From assembly GCF_024294805.1 (NCBI RefSeq), contig NZ_JANCLU010000016.1:1-64000 (forward strand): 64,000 nucleotides of DNA, given 5' to 3'. The notes below the pieces were generated by a model. The model saw nothing but the letters and a program-made list of their open reading frames with translations. It was not told the origin of the DNA and ran no database searches. The position numbers and the translations under genes are program-made. Each line of letters starts with the position of its first letter. The first letter of the stretch is position 1. This document shows positions 15,589-23,867 of this stretch, in pieces. The DNA comes from Alsobacter ponti. Lineage in GTDB: Bacteria; Pseudomonadota; Alphaproteobacteria; Rhizobiales; Beijerinckiaceae.

Positions 15589-15600
15589 ATGTCCGGACAT
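15589..15600. promoter_or_regulatory. Palindromic GntR-type operator before the MFS exporter
   Basis: ATGTCCGGACAT is a perfect 12-bp palindrome 24 bp upstream of the exporter start, in the divergent region shared with a GntR gene. It has the TGT-N4-ACA form of the sites at 8965-8978 and 43109-43122. The position would allow repression of the exporter. A second inverted repeat, GGCAC-N4-GTGCC, lies about 20 bp further upstream. Confidence 0.6.
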
Positions 15601-15623
15601 CGGGGTAACACGCGGAGTGGGGG

Positions 15624-16811
15624 ATGCGGTTCGGACCAGCTTCTGGAACGTCGTCCCGCCCGTTCTGGCTGCTGGCGCTGATCATCGGATCCGGGACGCT
15701 GGGCATGCATGTCCTGGCGCCCGTGTTGCCGCTGATCGGGGCCGACTTCGAGGTGGACCCCGGCCGGGCCCAACTCGTCGTGAGCGCCTACATGTTCGCG
15801 CTCGCGGCGGGCCAGCTCGCGCACGGTCCGCTGTCGGACCGGTTCGGCCGGCGTCCCGTGCTGCTCGCCGGCCTCTCCGTCTACGTGGTGTCGGGCATGC
15901 TGTGCGTCCTCGCGCCGACGTTCGGAACCTTGCTCATGGCCCGCGTGCTCCAGGCCCTCGGCGGTTGCGCGGGCCTCGTGATCGGGCGCTCCATCGTCCA
16001 GGACACGTCGAAGGGCGGGGAGGCCGCCTCCCTGATCGGCGCGCTCAACGCGGTTCTGCTTGTCTCCCCGGCGGTCGCGCCGGTGCTCGGCCTGTGGCTG
16101 GGCGAAAGCCTGGGCTGGCGCTTCGTCCCCCTGATCCTGGTGGCGTTCGGAAGCATCGCCCTTCTCGGCGCGCTGTTCCTGATTTCCGAAACCGGGACTG
16201 CCAGGGCGGAGCCGGCGCGCGAGTCCATCGCCGCCTACTGGCGCTTGCTGAAGTCCGGACCCTTCATGGCCCGCGTCTTCGCCGGCAGTCTCACCACCAC
16301 GACCATGTTCGGGATCCTCGCCTCCTCGCCCTTCATCGTCACCGGGACGTTGGGTCGTCCGCTGTCGGATGCGGGCGGCTTCTACGCCGTCCTCGTGGCG
16401 GGCATCCTTGCCGGCAGCCTCGCCGCGACGCGCCTCGCGAGGCGGATTCCAACAGATCGCCTGATCCTGCTGGCGGCTTCCACCGGCCTCGCGGGGAGCC
16501 TGCTTCTGGCCGCGAGCCATGCCTGGGGGCTGACGGCGACGCTCTTCGTGGCGTCGGGCTTCCTCTACACGTTCATGTCGGGCCTGATGGCCCCGCTGGC
16601 CCTCACCCGGACGGTGGCCATGGTCCCCGAGCGGCGCGGAGCGGCCACGGGCTTTTTCGGCTTCAGCCAGATCTTCGCCGGCGCCGTGGCGGTGACCTTG
16701 TCGGGGCTGGCCTCGGACGTCGTCGTGTCCACCGCAGCCGTGATGCTGGTCTGCTCCGGCGTCGGCCTCGCGACGCTGCTGGTCCTGAGGGTCAGGCCGT
16801 CGCCAGGGTGA
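15624..16811 (+). CDS. MFS drug/metabolite exporter, Bcr/CflA-type
   Basis: This is a proton-driven membrane carrier of 395 residues with 12 predicted hydrophobic segments and the MFS loop motif GPLSDRFGRRPVLL. The architecture and length match the Bcr/CflA group of drug:proton antiporters. It is divergent from GntR paralogue 2 and probably repressed by it. In a catabolic island it may export a toxic intermediate or the substrate itself. Its last 20 bp overlap the convergent DUF35 gene. Confidence 0.88.
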   Translation: MRFGPASGTSSRPFWLLALIIGSGTLGMHVLAPVLPLIGADFEVDPGRAQLVVSAYMFALAAGQLAHGPLSDRFGRRPVLLAGLSVYVVSGMLCVLAPTFGTLLMARVLQALGGCAGLVIGRSIVQDTSKGGEAASLIGALNAVLLVSPAVAPVLGLWLGESLGWRFVPLILVAFGSIALLGALFLISETGTARAEPARESIAAYWRLLKSGPFMARVFAGSLTTTTMFGILASSPFIVTGTLGRPLSDAGGFYAVLVAGILAGSLAATRLARRIPTDRLILLAASTGLAGSLLLAASHAWGLTATLFVASGFLYTFMSGLMAPLALTRTVAMVPERRGAATGFFGFSQIFAGAVAVTLSGLASDVVVSTAAVMLVCSGVGLATLLVLRVRPSPG

Positions 16812-17229
16812 AACGCGGCACGACGACGCCGTCGCTGCGGTCCTCGAACACCACCGTCACGGCAGCTCCGATGGCGATGGCGTCGATGGGCACGCCGACG
16901 ATGGCGGTCGTGAGCCGCGCGCCTGGCGCATCGTCGAGGTCGACCAGGGCCGGCACGTAGGGGATGCAGTTTTCCATGGCCGGGATCACCGCCCGGGTCA
17001 CGACGGTGTAGCTGAAGAGCGTGCCCCTTCCGCTCAGTGTGGGCCAGCGGAGCCTCTGCGAGCGGCAGTGCGGGCAGAAGGGAGTCGGAGGCATGCGGAA
17101 CCGGCCGCAGTCCTCGCAGCACGGCGCGGTGAGCCGGTGCTCGCGCGCGGCGTCCCACCAGGGTTGCGTCCATGCGTCCGTGCAGAGCGTGAACAGGCTC
17201 TCCGCCGGGAATTGCGCGATCGCGGCCAT
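16792..17229 (-). CDS. DUF35/OB-fold protein, partner of the thiolase-like enzyme
   Basis: The protein has 145 residues. A rubredoxin-like zinc ribbon (C38-x2-C41 and C52-x2-C55) is followed by an OB-fold with the typical GRGTLFSYTVV and YVPALVDLDD. DUF35 proteins bind acyl-CoA and dock onto thiolase-fold enzymes, as ChsH2 does with the Ltp2 aldolase in steroid side-chain breakdown. It starts 2 bp after the stop of the adjacent thiolase-like gene, so a stable complex is likely. Its 3' end overlaps the convergent MFS gene by 20 bp. Confidence 0.88.
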   Translation of the reverse strand: MAAIAQFPAESLFTLCTDAWTQPWWDAAREHRLTAPCCEDCGRFRMPPTPFCPHCRSQRLRWPTLSGRGTLFSYTVVTRAVIPAMENCIPYVPALVDLDDAPGARLTTAIVGVPIDAIAIGAAVTVVFEDRSDGVVVPRFTLATA

Positions 17230-17231
17230 CG

Positions 17232-18395
17232 TCAGTCACCCAGGACCAAAGCGCTCATCGGAATTGACGATGGGCCGCCGGTGACGAGCGCGAGCCTTGC
17301 TCCGCTCACCTGGTTGGCCGCATCGCCGCGGATCTGCGCCACGCCCTCCCGGATGTGGCTCATGCCCCAGATATAACCTCCCGACAGCTGCCCGCCGTCG
17401 GTATTGACGGGCAGGGAGCCGCCGTCGAAGCGGATGGCCCCGCTGGCGACGAACGGGCCGCCTTCCCCGGGCCCGCAGAACCCGAAGTCCTCGAGTTGAG
17501 CGATGACCATGGGCGTGAAGTGGTCGTAGATCTGGGCGACGTCGATGTCGGAGGGCTGCAACCCGGTCTGGCGCCACAGGTCGCGGGCGACGGAACGGTT
17601 GCCGGAGGTCAGGAACTGGTCTTCCGGCATGTTCATCCAGTAGAGGGAACGCCCCCAGCCGGCCTCTCCGCCCTGTGTGCAGCCCCTGACGACGACGGGC
17701 TTTCGCCGGAGGTCGCGCGCGCGCTCGATCGAGGTCACGATGACGGCGATCGCCCCGTCGGATTCGAGGCAGAAGTCGAAGAGGCACAACGGGTCCGAGA
17801 GCATCGGCGCGGCGAAGTAGTCCTCACGCGTCAGCGGCTTGCGGATGAGCGCGTCGGGATGGCTCATGGCATTGAGGCGCGTGGATATCGCGACCTCGGC
17901 GAAGTGCTCGCGGGTGGTCCCGTAGCGATGCATGTGCCGCCGGGCCAGGAGTGCGAACATGTGGCCCGGGCCCACCAGGCCGGCGGCCTCGTACCAGGCG
18001 TTTTCGGGCAGGCTTTCGTAGGACTGCGTGACGGAGCCGAAGCGCTGCAGGGCCTGCTGCACGCCGCCGATCACCACGACGACGTCGGCGAGGCCCGCGA
18101 CGATTGCCGCCGAGGCGAGCCCCACCGCTCCCGCCGATCCGCCGCCGCTTCCGGTCAGCATCGAGGTGAAGCGCACTTCGGGGATGCCGAGGGTTTCCAT
18201 CAGGTAGGGCGTGTCGAAGCCCCCCGAATAGGAGGCGAAGCCGTCGATGTCCGTCATCGAAAGTCCCGCGTCCTCGACGGCGGCGATGATGGCCTTGCAG
18301 ACGAGCTCCGGCAGCGTTTGCGGCGCCGAGCGGCCACGCTTGTAATAGGGGGTGCTTCCGACCCCGACGATCGCGGTCCTGCCGGCGATGCTCAC
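17232..18395 (-). CDS. Thiolase-superfamily protein without catalytic cysteine, probable acyl-CoA retro-aldolase
   Basis: The protein has 387 residues (GTG start at 18395) with the SCP-x/lipid-transfer thiolase fold. Where thiolases carry the nucleophilic cysteine it reads SMLTGSGGGSAG (residues 79-90), so ordinary thiolysis is unlikely. Two tyrosines, Y290 (VAQIYDHFTP) and Y341 (GGYIWGMSH), lie at about the positions and spacing of tyrosines implicated in mycobacterial Ltp2 retro-aldolase. With its DUF35 partner 2 bp downstream, a carbon-carbon cleavage of a beta-hydroxyacyl-CoA is the best guess. It is co-transcribed with the acyl-CoA dehydrogenase upstream (4-bp gap). Confidence 0.8.
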   Translation of the reverse strand: MSIAGRTAIVGVGSTPYYKRGRSAPQTLPELVCKAIIAAVEDAGLSMTDIDGFASYSGGFDTPYLMETLGIPEVRFTSMLTGSGGGSAGAVGLASAAIVAGLADVVVVIGGVQQALQRFGSVTQSYESLPENAWYEAAGLVGPGHMFALLARRHMHRYGTTREHFAEVAISTRLNAMSHPDALIRKPLTREDYFAAPMLSDPLCLFDFCLESDGAIAVIVTSIERARDLRRKPVVVRGCTQGGEAGWGRSLYWMNMPEDQFLTSGNRSVARDLWRQTGLQPSDIDVAQIYDHFTPMVIAQLEDFGFCGPGEGGPFVASGAIRFDGGSLPVNTDGGQLSGGYIWGMSHIREGVAQIRGDAANQVSGARLALVTGGPSSIPMSALVLGD

Positions 18396-18399
18396 GATG

Positions 18400-19548
18400 T
18401 CACGCTCCGGCGATCAGGTTGCGGGCGATGACCAGTTTCTGGACTTCCGACGCGCCTTCGTAAAGGCGCGCCGGACGCACTTCGCGGTAGAGCTGTTCCA
18501 CCACCGAGCCGCGCGTCACGCCCAGGCCTCCCCACAGCTGGACGGCGGCGTCGATGATCCTACCGGCCGCCTCCGTCCCCGCGAACTTGGCGATCGAGAC
18601 CTCGCGCGAGCAGCGGCCGCCCGTGGTGTCCTTGACCCAGGCGGCGCGATAGACGGCGAGCGCCGCCAGGTCGAGATCGATGGACATGTCGGCGAGCTTG
18701 GTCTGCACGCCCGGGATCTCGGCCATCGTGGCGTTGAACAGGCGCCGTTCGCGCATGCGCGCCAGCGTCTCGTGCATGGCCCGCCGCGCCATGCCGACGC
18801 AGGCCGCCCCGACGGAGGTGCGGAAGATGTCGAACGTCGCCATGGCGATACCGAAGCCCTTGCCCGGCTCGCCGATGACGTTGGCGGCCGGCACCCGGCA
18901 GTTCTCGAAGGTGAGAGGGGCGAGCGGGTGCGGGGCCATCAGGTGGATCGGATCACCGGCCACCATGCCCGGCGTGCCCGCGTCGACGATGAAGGCGGTG
19001 AGGCCCCGCGCCCCCGGGGCTTCGCCGGTGCGGGCGACCACGATGTAGTGGTCGGCGAAGGGGGCGTTCGAAATGAACGTCTTGCCGCCGTCCAGCACGT
19101 AGTCGCCGCCATCCCGCCGGGCGGTCGTGGTGATGCTGGCGACATCCGAGCCGGCACCCGGCTCCGTGAGGGCGAACGCGGCGATCCGCTCGCCGCGCCG
19201 AACCGGGTCGAGATAGGCGTCCTTCTGCTCCGGGGTGCCGTGCAGCCAGAGCGCTCCCGTGCCGATCCCCTGCATCGCGATGACGTTGTCCGCCAGCACG
19301 GACGTGTAGGAGATCGCCTCCCGCGCCACGCAGACCGCGCGGACGTCCACCTTCTCGCCCTCGCGGGGCACCACGCAGTCGAGAAAGCCGCCGGCACCGA
19401 GGGAGCGCGCGATGGCGCGGCACGCTTCACCCAGTTCCGCCTCGTGCACCTCGCCGTCCACGGGACAGGACCAGGCGCCGACGCGCGCCGCGAGGTCGCG
19501 ATGACGCTCCTCGAAGAAGGGCCACGGCCAGAGGGACCAGCTGCTCAT
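18400..19548 (-). CDS. Acyl-CoA dehydrogenase
   Basis: This FAD enzyme introduces an alpha,beta double bond into an acyl-CoA. The protein has 382 residues; the start at 19548 gives the short N-terminus SSWSLWPWPFFEERH. Family marks are FALTEPGAGSDVAS, GGKTFISNAPFADHYIV and the C-terminal RLYEGASEVQKLVIARNL, where the glutamate of YEGAS corresponds to the catalytic base of short/medium-chain enzymes. It heads an operon with the thiolase-like/DUF35 pair. Its promoter region is shared with the divergent 3-hydroxyacyl-CoA dehydrogenase operon. Confidence 0.92.
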   Translation of the reverse strand: MSSWSLWPWPFFEERHRDLAARVGAWSCPVDGEVHEAELGEACRAIARSLGAGGFLDCVVPREGEKVDVRAVCVAREAISYTSVLADNVIAMQGIGTGALWLHGTPEQKDAYLDPVRRGERIAAFALTEPGAGSDVASITTTARRDGGDYVLDGGKTFISNAPFADHYIVVARTGEAPGARGLTAFIVDAGTPGMVAGDPIHLMAPHPLAPLTFENCRVPAANVIGEPGKGFGIAMATFDIFRTSVGAACVGMARRAMHETLARMRERRLFNATMAEIPGVQTKLADMSIDLDLAALAVYRAAWVKDTTGGRCSREVSIAKFAGTEAAGRIIDAAVQLWGGLGVTRGSVVEQLYREVRPARLYEGASEVQKLVIARNLIAGA

Positions 19549-19620
19549 TCCCGTTCTCTCATGCGGACCGTCCGCGGCCCATCGTCCCATGTCTACCACA
19601 GCCCGGCGCTATCTCAATAA

Positions 19621-19678
19621 AGAATGACATTCTGCATGAAGAAGAACGCTTGATGCCCCGGCGAATGGTTGGTACCAA
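19621..19678 (+). promoter_or_regulatory. IclR-type box plus promoter of the 3-hydroxyacyl-CoA dehydrogenase operon
   Basis: The box AGAATGACATTCT (19621) is followed by GCATGAAGAA. A -35 TTGATG (19650-19655) lies 29 bases from the box start, and a 17-bp spacer leads to the -10 TACCAA (19673-19678). On the minus strand the same palindrome is followed by TTGAGA and, after 16 bp, TAGACA, so one box may serve both divergent operons. Confidence 0.68.
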
Positions 19679-19812
19679 AGTCCGGCGGCGATCTTCCGGG
19701 CGCCGCGACACGGGGACGCCGCCCCGCCGGGGCAGACGTTCCGTTCAATTTGCGCGCGAGGGCGTGCCGCGGGTTCGTCCGCCGGTCAGCCCTCGCGAGA
19801 AAGGCACTTTCC

Positions 19813-20706
19813 GTGAACGCCAACGCCAAAGTTTCCGTCGTCGGTGCCGGTCAGATGGGCCTGGGCATCGCTCATGCCTTCGCCGTCAGCGGCTTCCGCG
19901 TCTCTCTCGTCGACGTGAAGGCGGAGCAACTGCGCAAGGCCGAGGCCGCCATCCACGGCATCGTCGCGGAGGGGATTTCGCGGGGAAAGGTCGACGGGGC
20001 GATGGCCGACCTCGTCCGCTCCCGCCTCGAGACGACGACCGACCTGGACGGCAGCGTCGGCAGCGCCGATCTCGTCGTCGAGACGGCCACGGAAAACCTT
20101 CCCGTCAAGTTGCAGATCCTGGAGGCGGTCGACCGCGCCGTCTCGAAGGACGCCGTGATCGCCACCAACACGTCCGCGCTGAGCATCACGGAACTCGCAG
20201 CCGTGACGCAGGCCCCCGAGCGCGTGATCGGCATGCATTTCTTCAACCCCGTGCACAAGATGAAGCTCGTCGAGATCATCAAGGGCATCGCCACCTCGGC
20301 GAGCACGGTGGAGCAGGTCCAGGCCTGGAGCGCGGCGATCGGCAAGACGTCGATCATCGTCAACGAGTCGCCCGGGTTCACCACGAGCCGCATCTCGGCC
20401 CTTCTGGGCAACGAGGCGATGTGGATGCTGTCGGAGGGTGTGGCCACGGCGGAAGACATCGACACGTCGCTGCGGCTGGCGTTCAATCATCCCATGGGGC
20501 CGCTCGAACTCGGCGACCTGACGGGCTGGGACACGCGGCTTTCGGTGATCAAGTACCTGCACCAGACCTTCGGCGAGAAGTACCGGCCGTGCCCGCTGAT
20601 CACCAAGATGGTCGCCGCCGGACGTTTCGGCCGAAAGGTCGGCCACGGGGTCTACAAGTACGAAAACGGCGTCAAGGTCCCGGGTTCGGGCCTCAAGCCG
20701 AGCTGA
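19813..20706 (+). CDS. 3-hydroxyacyl-CoA dehydrogenase (3-hydroxybutyryl-CoA type)
   Basis: The enzyme oxidises an L-3-hydroxyacyl-CoA with NAD. The protein has 297 residues, the usual size of HbdA/PaaH-type enzymes. The GTG at 19813 gives MNANAKVSVVGAGQMGLG, with the Rossmann glycine motif at residues 11-16; the longer open frame adds 48 unconserved codons. The catalytic histidine lies in MHFFNPVHKMKLVEI, and the C-terminal domain has NHPMGPLELGDLTGWD. It begins an operon with two acyl-CoA dehydrogenase subunits and an enoyl-CoA hydratase, a dedicated beta-oxidation set. Confidence 0.93.
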   Translation: MNANAKVSVVGAGQMGLGIAHAFAVSGFRVSLVDVKAEQLRKAEAAIHGIVAEGISRGKVDGAMADLVRSRLETTTDLDGSVGSADLVVETATENLPVKLQILEAVDRAVSKDAVIATNTSALSITELAAVTQAPERVIGMHFFNPVHKMKLVEIIKGIATSASTVEQVQAWSAAIGKTSIIVNESPGFTTSRISALLGNEAMWMLSEGVATAEDIDTSLRLAFNHPMGPLELGDLTGWDTRLSVIKYLHQTFGEKYRPCPLITKMVAAGRFGRKVGHGVYKYENGVKVPGSGLKPS

Positions 20707-20816
20707 TCGCGGCGGCTGGGGAGCGGCCCTCGCGTCCCGGCATGTCCGACAGGTGAGCTTCCGGACCGTTCCGGCCGGCCCGCGGCATGGCTCTCACGCC
20801 TCTGGAAAAGAACCGC

Positions 20817-21974
20817 ATGCAGCCCTTCATCCCGTTTCCCGACTATTCCGGAGGGACGCCTCGCCCCGACGTTTCGGCGCTTCGCGCCGCCGTCCGCGCC
20901 TTCCTCGAGGACGAGCGCCGGGCGGGCACGATCGTGCCCGGCCTCCAGTCCTGGACCACCTTCGACCGCGGCTTCTCGGAGCGTGCGGCGCGCCGCGGCT
21001 TTCTTGCCCTGACCTGGCCCAGGAGGTTCGGCGGCCAGGAGCGGACTGCCTTCGAGCGCTACGTGGTCTGCGAGGAAATGCTGGCGGCCGGCGCGCCGCT
21101 CGGCTCGCACTGGATCGCGGAACGCCAGAGCGGACCGCAGATCATGAGGCACGGCACGGAGGAGCTGAAGGCGGCGCTCGTGCACAGGATCGCGGCCGGC
21201 CAGCTCACCTTCGGCATCGGCATGAGCGAACCGGATTCCGGATCCGATCTCTCGTCGGTCCGCACCAAGGCCGAGAAGGTCGACGGCGGCTGGCGCATGG
21301 AGGGGCGCAAGGTCTGGACGACCAACGCCCATCACGCCGATTACCTCATCGTCCTGTGCCGCACCGAGGCGCGGTCCGAGGACCGCTACGCCGGCCTGTC
21401 GCAACTGGTCGTGCCGCTCGATGACCCAAAAGTGACGGTGCGGCCGCTCGTCAGCCTCAATGGCGAGCACGAGCTCAACGAAGTGATCTTCGACGGCAAT
21501 GTCGTCCCCGACACGCACCTGCTCGGCCAGGGCGGCGACGGCTGGAAGCTGGTCATCGAGGAGCTTGCTTTCGAGCGAAGCGCTCCGGATCGGTTCATGT
21601 CGACCTTCGGGCTGCTCAGGATCCTGACGGAAGCCGTCGGCGCCTCGGGAGACGACCGGGCCCATGCGGAGGTGGGGCGGCTCGTCGCCCGGCTCTCTGC
21701 CATCCGGGACCTCTCGCTGCTCATCGGCGAGCGCCTGGAGGCGGGACAGCCCGCGACTGGCATCGCCACGATCGCCAAGGACCTCGGCACGGGGCTCGAG
21801 CAGGAGATTCCCGAGGTGGCGCGCCGCGTGCTGTCGATGGTGCCGGTTCGGGGTCGCGCGGATGCCGCGGGCGCCCTGTCCTTCGCCATCCTCAACGCCC
21901 CCTGCTTCAGTCTGCGCGGCGGCACTCGCGAAATCCTCAAGGGCATCGTGGCACGGGAGCTTGGCCTGAGATGA
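20817..21974 (+). CDS. Acyl-CoA dehydrogenase, subunit A of a probable heteromer
   Basis: The protein has 385 residues. The ATG at 20817 is preferred because GGAAAAG lies about 10 bases before it; an ATG at 20787 has no ribosome site. Family segments are GIGMSEPDSGSDLSSVRTKA, KVWTTNAHHADYLIVLCR and the C-terminal RGGTREILKGIVARELGL. Its stop overlaps the next dehydrogenase gene by 4 bases (ATGA), the arrangement of alpha2-beta2 acyl-CoA dehydrogenases of steroid and cyclic-acid pathways. Such pairs often act on bulky acyl chains. Confidence 0.9.
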   Translation: MQPFIPFPDYSGGTPRPDVSALRAAVRAFLEDERRAGTIVPGLQSWTTFDRGFSERAARRGFLALTWPRRFGGQERTAFERYVVCEEMLAAGAPLGSHWIAERQSGPQIMRHGTEELKAALVHRIAAGQLTFGIGMSEPDSGSDLSSVRTKAEKVDGGWRMEGRKVWTTNAHHADYLIVLCRTEARSEDRYAGLSQLVVPLDDPKVTVRPLVSLNGEHELNEVIFDGNVVPDTHLLGQGGDGWKLVIEELAFERSAPDRFMSTFGLLRILTEAVGASGDDRAHAEVGRLVARLSAIRDLSLLIGERLEAGQPATGIATIAKDLGTGLEQEIPEVARRVLSMVPVRGRADAAGALSFAILNAPCFSLRGGTREILKGIVARELGLR

Positions 21975-22996
21975 GCGACACGGCTCGCATGCTCGACGAC
22001 ACCGCGGAGCGCCTGCTCGCGCGGCACTTCGCCGGAAACGTGCGCGGGACGCGGGAATCTGCCGCCGCCGTGCTGTCCGAATTCTTCGACAACGGTCTCG
22101 ACCAGCTGCTCGTGCCCGAGGCAGCGGGGGGCATGGGCGGCGGCACGCTCGACGCGGCCGCGGTCGCCTATCGCTGGGGATACCACGCCGCCCCGGGCCC
22201 CATCGTCGAGATGCTGCTGCTCCCCGCGCTCGCGGCCGAGGCGGCGCTGGACCCCGACCGGACGACGCTCGCCCTGCTCGATGAAGCCTGCGTCCGGTCC
22301 GGAACCTGGCAGAAGCCGGCGAAGGCAACCTCGGTCGTGGCCCCGGTGATCGGGGAGGCGGCCGCGACCGTCCTCGTCTGCGCCGCGGACGAGCGTGGAC
22401 GCCTGGCCCTGGCCCGCTTCGGCGGCGACGGAATGGAGCTGCGGAGTTCGCTCGCTGGCGAGGACGTGGCGCTGCTCGATCTTGCCGCCCTGCGACCCGA
22501 GTCGGTCCAGGCGACGGAAGCGTCCTTCGAGGCCTTTGCCGCCCGTGGCGCGCTGCTCACGGCTTGCGCCATCCTCGGTGCGGCCCAGCGCCAGATCGAG
22601 ATCGCGATCGAGCACGCCAACACGCGCAAGCAGTTCGGCAAGCCCCTGGGCAAGTTCCAGGCGATCCAGCACCGCCTGGCCGAGGCCGCGTCCGAACAGG
22701 CGGTGGCGCAGGCCGCGGTCCGAAGCGCCATCGCGGCGCAGGACGCCGGGCGGCTGAAGCCGCTGCAGTGGCAGGCGGCCAAGGTCCAGACTGGCCGCGC
22801 GGCGACCACCGTGGTGGCGGCGGCGCACCAGATCCTCGGCGCCATCGCGTTCACCGAGGAACATGTGCTGCATCACTACAGCAAGCGGCTGTGGACATGG
22901 CGCGACGCCTGGGGCCGCGAAGCGGAGCTCGAGCGTCGGATTGGCGCTCAGGCTTGCGCGCAGGGCGCCGGCCTGTGGCCCTGGATGGTGGACTGA
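21971..22996 (+). CDS. Acyl-CoA dehydrogenase, subunit B of a probable heteromer
   Basis: The protein has 341 residues, shorter than a free-standing enzyme. The N-terminal half is divergent. The C-terminal half keeps the helical core with HANTRKQFGKPLGKFQAIQH and the closing HHYSKRLWTWRDAW. The middle beta-domain is poorly conserved, as is usual for the partner subunit of heteromeric dehydrogenases. It is translationally coupled to subunit A through a 4-base overlap. On its own it is unlikely to be active. Confidence 0.87.
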   Translation: MSDTARMLDDTAERLLARHFAGNVRGTRESAAAVLSEFFDNGLDQLLVPEAAGGMGGGTLDAAAVAYRWGYHAAPGPIVEMLLLPALAAEAALDPDRTTLALLDEACVRSGTWQKPAKATSVVAPVIGEAAATVLVCAADERGRLALARFGGDGMELRSSLAGEDVALLDLAALRPESVQATEASFEAFAARGALLTACAILGAAQRQIEIAIEHANTRKQFGKPLGKFQAIQHRLAEAASEQAVAQAAVRSAIAAQDAGRLKPLQWQAAKVQTGRAATTVVAAAHQILGAIAFTEEHVLHHYSKRLWTWRDAWGREAELERRIGAQACAQGAGLWPWMVD

Positions 22997-23015
22997 GCGG
23001 GTTCGGGAGGACACG

Positions 23016-23816
23016 ATGGCTGAAGCATTGCTCGTCGAGCGCAGGGGGCCGATCGCCATCCTGACGATGAACCTGCCGGAGACGCGCAACGCGCTGTCGG
23101 ACGCCCTGATTACGGCGTTGGTGCGCTATCTCGGGTCGGCCAATGCGGACGAAAGCCTGTCGTGCATCATCCTGACCGGGGCCGGGGACGGCTTCTGCTC
23201 GGGCGGCAACCTCAAGGAGATGCAGGACCGGACGCATCCCATGTATCGCGGCTCGCCCTACGAGATGGGCGAAGCCTACCGCACGAACATCCAGCAGATC
23301 CCGCTGGCCTTCGAGCGCCTCGACGTCCCGGTCATCGGGGCGATCAACGGGGCCGCCATCGGCGCTGGCTGCGACCTCGCCTGCATGTGCGACATCCGCG
23401 TCGCGTCGACGAAGGCGCGCTTCGCGGAGAGCTTCCTGCGCGTTGGTATCGTCTCGGGCGACGGCGGGGCGTGGCTCCTGCCGCGCGTCGTCGGGATGCC
23501 GCGGGCGATGGAGATGGCGCTGACCGGCCGCGTGATCGAACCGCAGCTTGCCGAGGCCTGGGGGCTGGCCACCCATGTCGTCCCGCCCGAGCACCTGATG
23601 GACAAGGCGATCGAGATCGCCGAGTCGATGCTCGCCTTCCCGCCGATCAGCATCCGCCTGAACAAGCGGCTGATGAAGCGCTCGGCCGAGATGTCGCTGC
23701 GCGACGCGCTCGACCTGGCGGCCTCCTACCAGGCGATCGCCCAGAACACGACCGACCAGCGCGAGGCGCTGGCGGCGCTGTTGGAAAAGCGCAAGCCCGA
23801 CTACAAGGGCCGCTGA
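23016..23816 (+). CDS. Enoyl-CoA hydratase/isomerase (crotonase family)
   Basis: The protein has 266 residues. The ATG at 23016 follows GGGAGG by 5 bases; the longer open frame overlaps the upstream gene. Crotonase marks are CSGGNLKEM (oxyanion loop), GAAIGAGCDLACMCD and ARFAESFLRVGIVSGDGGAW. It hydrates enoyl-CoA or performs a related step after the heteromeric dehydrogenase; the crotonase family also includes hydrolases and isomerases. It is the last gene of the operon and is followed by a strong hairpin. Confidence 0.9.
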   Translation: MAEALLVERRGPIAILTMNLPETRNALSDALITALVRYLGSANADESLSCIILTGAGDGFCSGGNLKEMQDRTHPMYRGSPYEMGEAYRTNIQQIPLAFERLDVPVIGAINGAAIGAGCDLACMCDIRVASTKARFAESFLRVGIVSGDGGAWLLPRVVGMPRAMEMALTGRVIEPQLAEAWGLATHVVPPEHLMDKAIEIAESMLAFPPISIRLNKRLMKRSAEMSLRDALDLAASYQAIAQNTTDQREALAALLEKRKPDYKGR

Positions 23817-23822
23817 ACCCGC

Positions 23823-23844
23823 CGGCGCCGCGGCGGCGGCGCCG
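23823..23844. terminator. Bidirectional terminator-like hairpin
   Basis: A perfect 9-bp stem CGGCGCCGC (23823-23831) pairs with GCGGCGCCG (23836-23844) around a 4-base loop, between the convergent hydratase and GMC oxidoreductase genes. No T-run is present. Confidence 0.6.
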
Positions 23845-23867
23845 TGGCCCGCGGCAGCCGGAAAGTC

